A DNA stretch of 18,192 bases from JAEUMW01 sp039807745 (GTDB lineage: Bacteria; Pseudomonadota; Gammaproteobacteria; Burkholderiales; JAEUMW01). The stretch lies in NCBI GenBank assembly GCA_039807745.1, contig JBDHRV010000068.1:1-18192 (forward strand), read 5' to 3'. This document shows positions 15,808 to 18,192 of the stretch, in pieces. The position numbers and the translations under genes were made by a program. The notes under the pieces are model-generated. The model did not search any database. It was not told where the DNA came from and saw nothing but the letters and a program-made list of their open reading frames with translations. Positions within the stretch are counted from its first letter, which is position 1. Each line of letters starts with the position of its first letter.

Positions 15808-15839
15808 CCGTTGGACTCCATTTTTCCCAGCCTACCTCA
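15808..15839 (-). repeat. Terminal inverted repeat, right end of the IS3 derivative
   Basis: Read on the minus strand, it begins TGAGGTAGG and ends TGGAGTCCAACGG. It lies 30 bp upstream of the orfA start codon, the usual position of the IS3 left end. Confidence 0.7.
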
Positions 15840-15923
15840 CCTCGCTAATGGTTGTCTCGTACGGATTGGAAGAGGTCCCACAAACCGCGGCATCATTGCC
15901 CCACTTGAGCGCAGGTCGCGCTC
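15840..15923. other. Spacer between two IS3-family remnants
   Basis: This 84-bp stretch separates the end of the first IS3 derivative from the presumed end of the second. I see no gene in it. A small hairpin-capable sequence (AGCGC–AGGTC–GCGCT) is near its right edge. Confidence 0.4.
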
Positions 15924-15960
15924 TGAAGTGAGCTTCCCTCGGTTTTTCGTCTTCCAACCC

Positions 15961-15977
15961 GGCGGCATTATGCCGCC
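15961..15977 (-). terminator. Small hairpin enclosing the orfB stop codon
   Basis: GGCGGCA-TTA-TGCCGCC is a perfect 7-bp stem with a 3-nt loop, and the loop is exactly the TAA stop of the second orfB. There is no clear U-run, so a role in termination or translation end is only possible. Confidence 0.3.
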
Positions 15978-16268
15978 AATTCCTGTTCATGCTGACACCT
16001 GATCCAGTCGTTCAAGAACTGCTGTGGCGAGGCGTAGCCGAGCGTGGAATGCCTGCGCCTGCGATTGTAGAACGGCTCGATGTAGTCGAAGGCGCCGGCA
16101 ATGGCTGCACTGCGTAGCGGGTGCCATGCACCCGCTCATTCTTGTAGCTGTTGAAGAAGCTCTCCGTCGGCGCGTTGTCCCAGCAGTTTCCCTTCCGGCT
16201 CATCGAGCAGGTCATGCCGTATTTCCCGAACCGGGTCTGTAAGGCATGGTCGGCGTACTGGCTTCGCC
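15968..16268 (-). pseudogene. IS3-family transposase orfB, C-terminal fragment
   Basis: Read on the minus strand, the fragment begins SQYADHALQTRFGKYG and runs through MSRKGNCWDNAPTESFFNS, which holds the catalytic Glu region, then KNERVHGTRYA. A short deletion with a frame change follows near 16110, after which AFDYIEPFYNRRRRHSTLGY and the final SPQQFLNDWIRCQHEQELAA stop are intact. Both catalytic aspartates are missing because the fragment is cut at its N-terminal side. Non-functional. Confidence 0.85.
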
Positions 16269-16277
16269 GGTCAGACC

Positions 16278-16472
16278 CATCGCCGATATCACGTGCACCA
16301 GCCCCGGGTGATCACCGCGCCGAGCCAGCACCCGTGCGACCCGGTCTTCCTTGCGGACGTGGCTCTTGTTGACATGCTCGATCTCGACGCCGGCAGCCGC
16401 ACACACGTCCTGCGCGCGCTGCCGGATGCGATCGCGCAGCGGCTCGGCGAAACGCGGGTAGTCGAAGATGCC
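16278..16472 (-). pseudogene. Fragment of an uncharacterised protein family (IFDYPRFAEPL motif)
   Basis: About 65 residues, GIFDYPRFAEPLRDRIRQ through KSHVRKEDRVARVL to HPGLVHVISAM, resemble the N-terminal third of a hypothetical protein that I recall as a larger stand-alone protein in mobile or multicopy contexts. I cannot verify this without a search, and I know of no assigned function. The fragment is fused in frame to a serine-recombinase N-terminus on one side and abuts an IS3 orfB fragment on the other. The downstream two thirds of the presumed gene are absent. Confidence 0.5.
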
Positions 16473-16652
16473 GAGGTCGTTGTCGATGACGTGAATGCGC
16501 TCGATCGACCAGCCGAGTCCCACCGCGTGCTCGCGCAAGGCGTACTGACGCTGGGTGCTCTCGGTGTTCTCGAACACCTGGCGCAACGACGATTGCCGCA
16601 CGTAGAGATAGGCGTCACGGCGCAAGTGGTCACCGACCCGCAAGAGCGTCAA
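16473..16652 (-). pseudogene. Serine recombinase, N-terminal fragment
   Basis: About 60 residues correspond to the start of the catalytic domain of a large serine recombinase: RRDAYLYVRQSSLRQVFENT, with the nucleophile expected in the YVRQSS motif, then STQRQYALREHAVGLGW and the IERIHVIDNDL strand. The sequence breaks exactly where the DxDxG-like continuation should come and passes without a stop into the IFDYPRF fragment. The only available start is TTG 16652, at the junction with the istA tail, so the original start may be lost. Not functional as a recombinase. Confidence 0.75.
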
Positions 16653-16821
16653 GTCGATCCTCGACGCCAGGCTCGATCAGCACCCCGATCTGTTCCCCGC
16701 AGCGCCTCAAGCTTCACCCACGCCGCCCCAGCACGCCCACGTGCGCGGGCCGGATTACTTCCGTCGCACCCCCGCCGGAGATTCGGAACCATGCTCATCC
16801 AGCCCACCCTCGATTCACTGA
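16648..16821 (+). pseudogene. istA: IS21-family transposase IstA, C-terminal tail
   Basis: The frame reads VKSILDARLDQ, then a proline-rich linker and HAHVRGPDYFRR, the typical end of IstA, which closes with a basic tail and a TGA at 16819–16821. Only about 57 codons remain of roughly 500; the helix-turn-helix and DDE integrase core are gone. It overlaps the istB start by 31 nt in another frame, the usual istA–istB coupling. Confidence 0.75.
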
Positions 16822-17018
16822 ACCGCTTGAAGCTCCACGGCATGGCCGCCGCACTCGCCGAGCAGCTCACCCAGAGTGCCACCCACGGCCTCGCGTTCGA
16901 GGAGCGCTTCAGCCTGCTGCTCGAGCGCGAACTCGTCTACCGCGACAATCGGCGCCTCACCCGCCTGCTACAACTCGCCGCCCTCAAGCAACGCGCCTGC
17001 CTCGAGGATCTGGACTAT
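16791..17018 (+). pseudogene. istB: IS21-family helper ATPase IstB, N-terminal fragment
   Basis: IstB is the AAA+ ATPase that assists IstA in target selection. The first 76 codons are clear: MLIQPTLDSLNRLKLHGMAA, LAFEERFSLLLERELVYRDN and RRLTRLLQLAALKQRACLED, the N-terminal IstB helical domain. The match stops at LEDLDY (17018), just before the ATPase core; the frame then runs through antisense recombinase sequence to a chance stop at 17285. The missing core carries Walker A and B. The C-terminal end of istB reappears at 17757. Confidence 0.85.
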
Positions 17019-17745
17019 GCTGGCGTCGTTGAGCTGACGCGCCAACTGCGGGATCAGCGCCTGAACCTCGACATCGGTCGTCCACCGATGCTGTCCCCAG
17101 CGGTTCTTCGCGACGTTGAGCGCAGTGTGGTCGCCGCCTTGCCAGTGGATGACGGGTTCGATCCGCGCTTCAGTGACCCTCGCCACGATCTCCTTGATCA
17201 CGGCGCGCAAGATCCGCTTGCGCCCTTCGTTGCCGGCTGCCGGATGGCGCCAAGCGCGGGGCAGGTCGGAGCCGAGGGCAAGTAGTGCCTCGCGCTGTTC
17301 TGCTGTGAGGCTCGGGCCCGCCTGGAGGTCCAGCGCGTCGATCTGCGCCTGACGCTGCGAGACGACGGCCAAGCGCTCGTTCCAGCGTCGCTCGAGCTCC
17401 GCGTCGACAAGCCTGTTGGTGGGGTCCACGGCACCGCGCCGATCGCCTCGCGAATGCGTTGATCCGGATCCAGTTCGATGCGATCGTACTCGCTGCGCAC
17501 AAAGCCGATCGCCACCGTGGTATGCAGCTCGCCCCTGGCCGCCTTGAGCTTGAGCGCTTCGGCCGAGCGCTGACGCAACAGCGACAACTCCATCTCCGAC
17601 ATCGTGCCCTTCATGCCCAACAAGAGGCGATCGTTTGACGCTGCGCGGGTCGTAGACGCCATCCTCATCGACAATGACGCTGCCGACCAGGGCGCAGAAG
17701 TCCAGCAGCGTGCGGCTCTCATGGTTGTTGCGCAGTTGGTCGGCG
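17019..17745 (-). pseudogene. Serine recombinase fragment with frameshift and internal deletion
   Basis: On the minus strand the protein starts inside the catalytic domain at RNNHESRTLLDFCALVGSVI and VDEDGVYDPRSV. A single extra A in an A-run (complement of 17634–17636) shifts the frame, after which NDRLLLGMKGTMSEMELSLL and ARGELHTTVAIGFVRSEYDR follow. Near 17430–17470 a second break removes most of the recombinase and zinc-ribbon domains and joins to the C-terminal part, VDPTNRLVDAELERRWNERL, then RKRILRAVIKEIVARV, EPVIHWQGGDHTALNV and the final LARQLNDASI. About 240 residues remain of a protein usually 500 or more. Its ends coincide with the broken ends of istB. Confidence 0.82.
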
Positions 17746-17756
17746 GTGGACTGCAC

Positions 17757-17903
17757 ATCGGCGATCCCACGCTTGCCGATGCAATCCTCGACCGGCTCCT
17801 GCACCACGCCCACAAGATCCATCTGGAGAGAGAATCAATGCGCAAACGCACCGGCGCCGCAAGCGATCAAAAACCGCCTTCCAAACCCAAGAAAATTGAC
17901 TGA
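17757..17903 (+). pseudogene. istB: IS21-family helper ATPase IstB, C-terminal fragment
   Basis: The frame reads IGDPTLADAILDRLLHHAHK, then IHLERESMRKRTG and a lysine/proline-rich end with TGA at 17901–17903. D-PTLADAILDRL-H-AH-I-L-GESMRKR is the standard IstB C-terminus. It has the same orientation and frame register as the head fragment at 16791 and plainly belongs to the same gene. Together 124 residues remain of about 250. Confidence 0.8.
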
Positions 17904-17904
17904 A

Positions 17905-17963
17905 CGTGACCGACCCGTGTAAAAGCCACCCACAGCGCTGACCCGGCATTCTTGTCGGTCACG
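17905..17963. repeat. 10-bp perfect inverted repeat just after istB
   Basis: CGTGACCGAC (17905–17914) and GTCGGTCACG (17954–17963) are perfect reverse complements separated by 39 nt, starting directly after the istB stop. The right arm overlaps the first of the three GGTCAC repeats, so the left arm is an inverted copy of the same motif. It may be part of the IS21 transposase-binding end or a weak terminator. Confidence 0.5.
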
Positions 17964-18024
17964 ATCCTCCGGAATCACCGGTCACCTTCGATCGGAATCA
18001 GCGGTCATCTTCAGCGGAATACGC
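17957..18024 (+). repeat. Three tandem 22–23-bp repeats, IS21-type terminal repeats
   Basis: Units at 17957–17979, 17980–18002 and 18003–18024 share GGTCA(C/T), a variable 6–9 bp, then CGGAAT(C/A) and a short end. Multiple subterminal repeats are usual at IS21-family ends and bind the transposase. Their place just beyond istB supports an IS21 right end. They are too few and too dissimilar for a CRISPR array. Confidence 0.65.
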
Positions 18025-18025
18025 G

Positions 18026-18115
18026 GCGCTGGTGAATTCGCGCTGGCCTGCGGGGTTCGCCTGCCCGAGCTGCGGGGGCTCGCGCCACAGCACGTTCGAG
18101 CGTAAAGGGCTTTAA
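18026..18115 (+). pseudogene. IS1595-type transposase zinc-ribbon fragment
   Basis: The frame reads ALVNSRWPAGFACPSCGGSR then HSTFERKGL and a TAA at 18113–18115. RWPxGFxCPxCGG–HSTF–RKG is the N-terminal zinc-ribbon signature of IS1595-family transposases, in which the sequence normally continues with a second CxxC and HQTS; here it stops before that. There is no start codon in context, and the left side directly abuts the IS21 repeats. A broken leftover. Confidence 0.6.
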
Positions 18116-18186
18116 TCCTAAGCCGGCGTAGCCGGAACCAAACAAGATAAAGTAGTGGGGACCCATCCAGGCAAGCGGAGGCGACG

Positions 18187-18192
18187 ATGATG
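18187..18192 (+). CDS. Possible start of a gene running off the right edge
   Basis: ATGATG closes the window, 5 nt after GCGGAGG (18175–18181), a good ribosome binding site. Only two codons are visible, so nothing can be said about the product. Confidence 0.3.

Larger units (their letters stand above)
15130..15839 (-). mobile_element. IS3-family element, non-autonomous deletion derivative (710 bp)
   Basis: The ends are 32-bp imperfect inverted repeats starting TGAGGT, 23 of 32 positions identical. The orfA start lies about 30 bp inside the right end, and the orfB stop lies right at the inner edge of the left repeat, as in intact IS3 elements. An intact element is roughly 1.2–1.3 kb, so about 500 bp is missing. 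No target-site duplication is evident in the flanking bases. The transposase would have to act from another copy. Confidence 0.8.
15924..16268 (-). mobile_element. Second IS3-family remnant (orfB end plus terminus)
   Basis: It contains the orfB C-terminal coding part and its downstream terminus. The outer end is placed at TGAAGTGAGC (15924) by analogy with IS3 ends and is approximate. The other end is cut near 16268, where the frame runs into an unrelated coding fragment. It differs in sequence from the first IS3 element, so they were separate insertions. Confidence 0.65.
16648..18024 (+). mobile_element. IS21-family remnant with istB interrupted by a recombinase fragment
   Basis: In order on the + strand are the istA C-terminal tail, the istB head, an antisense serine-recombinase fragment, the istB tail, a stem-forming sequence and three tandem 22–23-bp repeats of the kind found at IS21 ends. 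The order and orientation of the IS21 parts are as expected for the downstream half of one element. The element is truncated inside istA at 16648. The outer end near 18024 is approximate. Confidence 0.7.

Noticed and set aside
15124..15845. Target-site duplication around the first IS3 derivative
   Set aside because: The 3–4 bases outside the TGAGGT ends (GGG on the left, CCT on the right) do not match directly; no duplication can be claimed.
16293..17285. Long + strand open frame spanning recombinase, istA tail and istB head
   Set aside because: Only 16791–17018 of it resembles a protein (IstB); the rest is antisense or out-of-frame sequence of other recognised fragments.
17957..18024. CRISPR-like array
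   Set aside because: Only three contiguous imperfect units with no unique spacers, and IS21 genes next door; better explained as transposon end repeats.

Overview
The window is high-G+C proteobacterial chromosome, most likely Betaproteobacteria. I base this on the gene set and order (an rsmE–argA–yggX–ppk1 run, a two-domain polyphosphate:AMP phosphotransferase, and an rpiA–phoU–ppx run) and on protein sequence, without any database search.

Positions 1–11100 are conserved core. They hold the 3' end of rsmE, argA and yggX, then a concentrated polyphosphate locus. On the + strand are ppk1 (polyP synthesis), a CYTH–CHAD protein (triphosphate/polyP binding), a SixA-type phosphohistidine phosphatase and pap (polyP-dependent AMP phosphorylation). 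Converging on them from the - strand are rpiA, phoU and ppx (polyP hydrolysis and phosphate signalling). The rpiA–phoU gap contains a good match to a Pho box, so phoU–ppx may have its own phosphate-starvation promoter. Together these genes make, bind, spend and degrade polyphosphate.

Positions 11200–15110 have visibly lower G+C and look like an acquired island: an LhgO-type FAD oxidoreductase, a Gfo/Idh/MocA oxidoreductase, and a DUF4910/DUF2172-type zinc-peptidase-fold protein with a probable winged-helix tail. Such proteins often sit in surface-polysaccharide or unusual-sugar loci, but no glycosyltransferase is present, so their pathway is unknown.

Positions 15130–18192 are a graveyard of mobile elements. 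It starts with a 710-bp IS3-family deletion derivative that keeps both terminal inverted repeats and ends 21 bp upstream of the DUF4910 gene. Next come an IS3 orfB tail from a second element, a fragment of an uncharacterised family fused in frame to the N-terminus of a serine recombinase, and an IS21-family remnant (istA tail, istB head, istB tail, terminal repeats). The middle of istB in that remnant is replaced by an antisense, internally deleted serine-recombinase fragment. An IS1595-like zinc-ribbon fragment follows. No intact transposase remains. The mosaic is the oddest structure here, and an assembly chimera has to be excluded.

I saw no rRNA, tRNA or CRISPR array.
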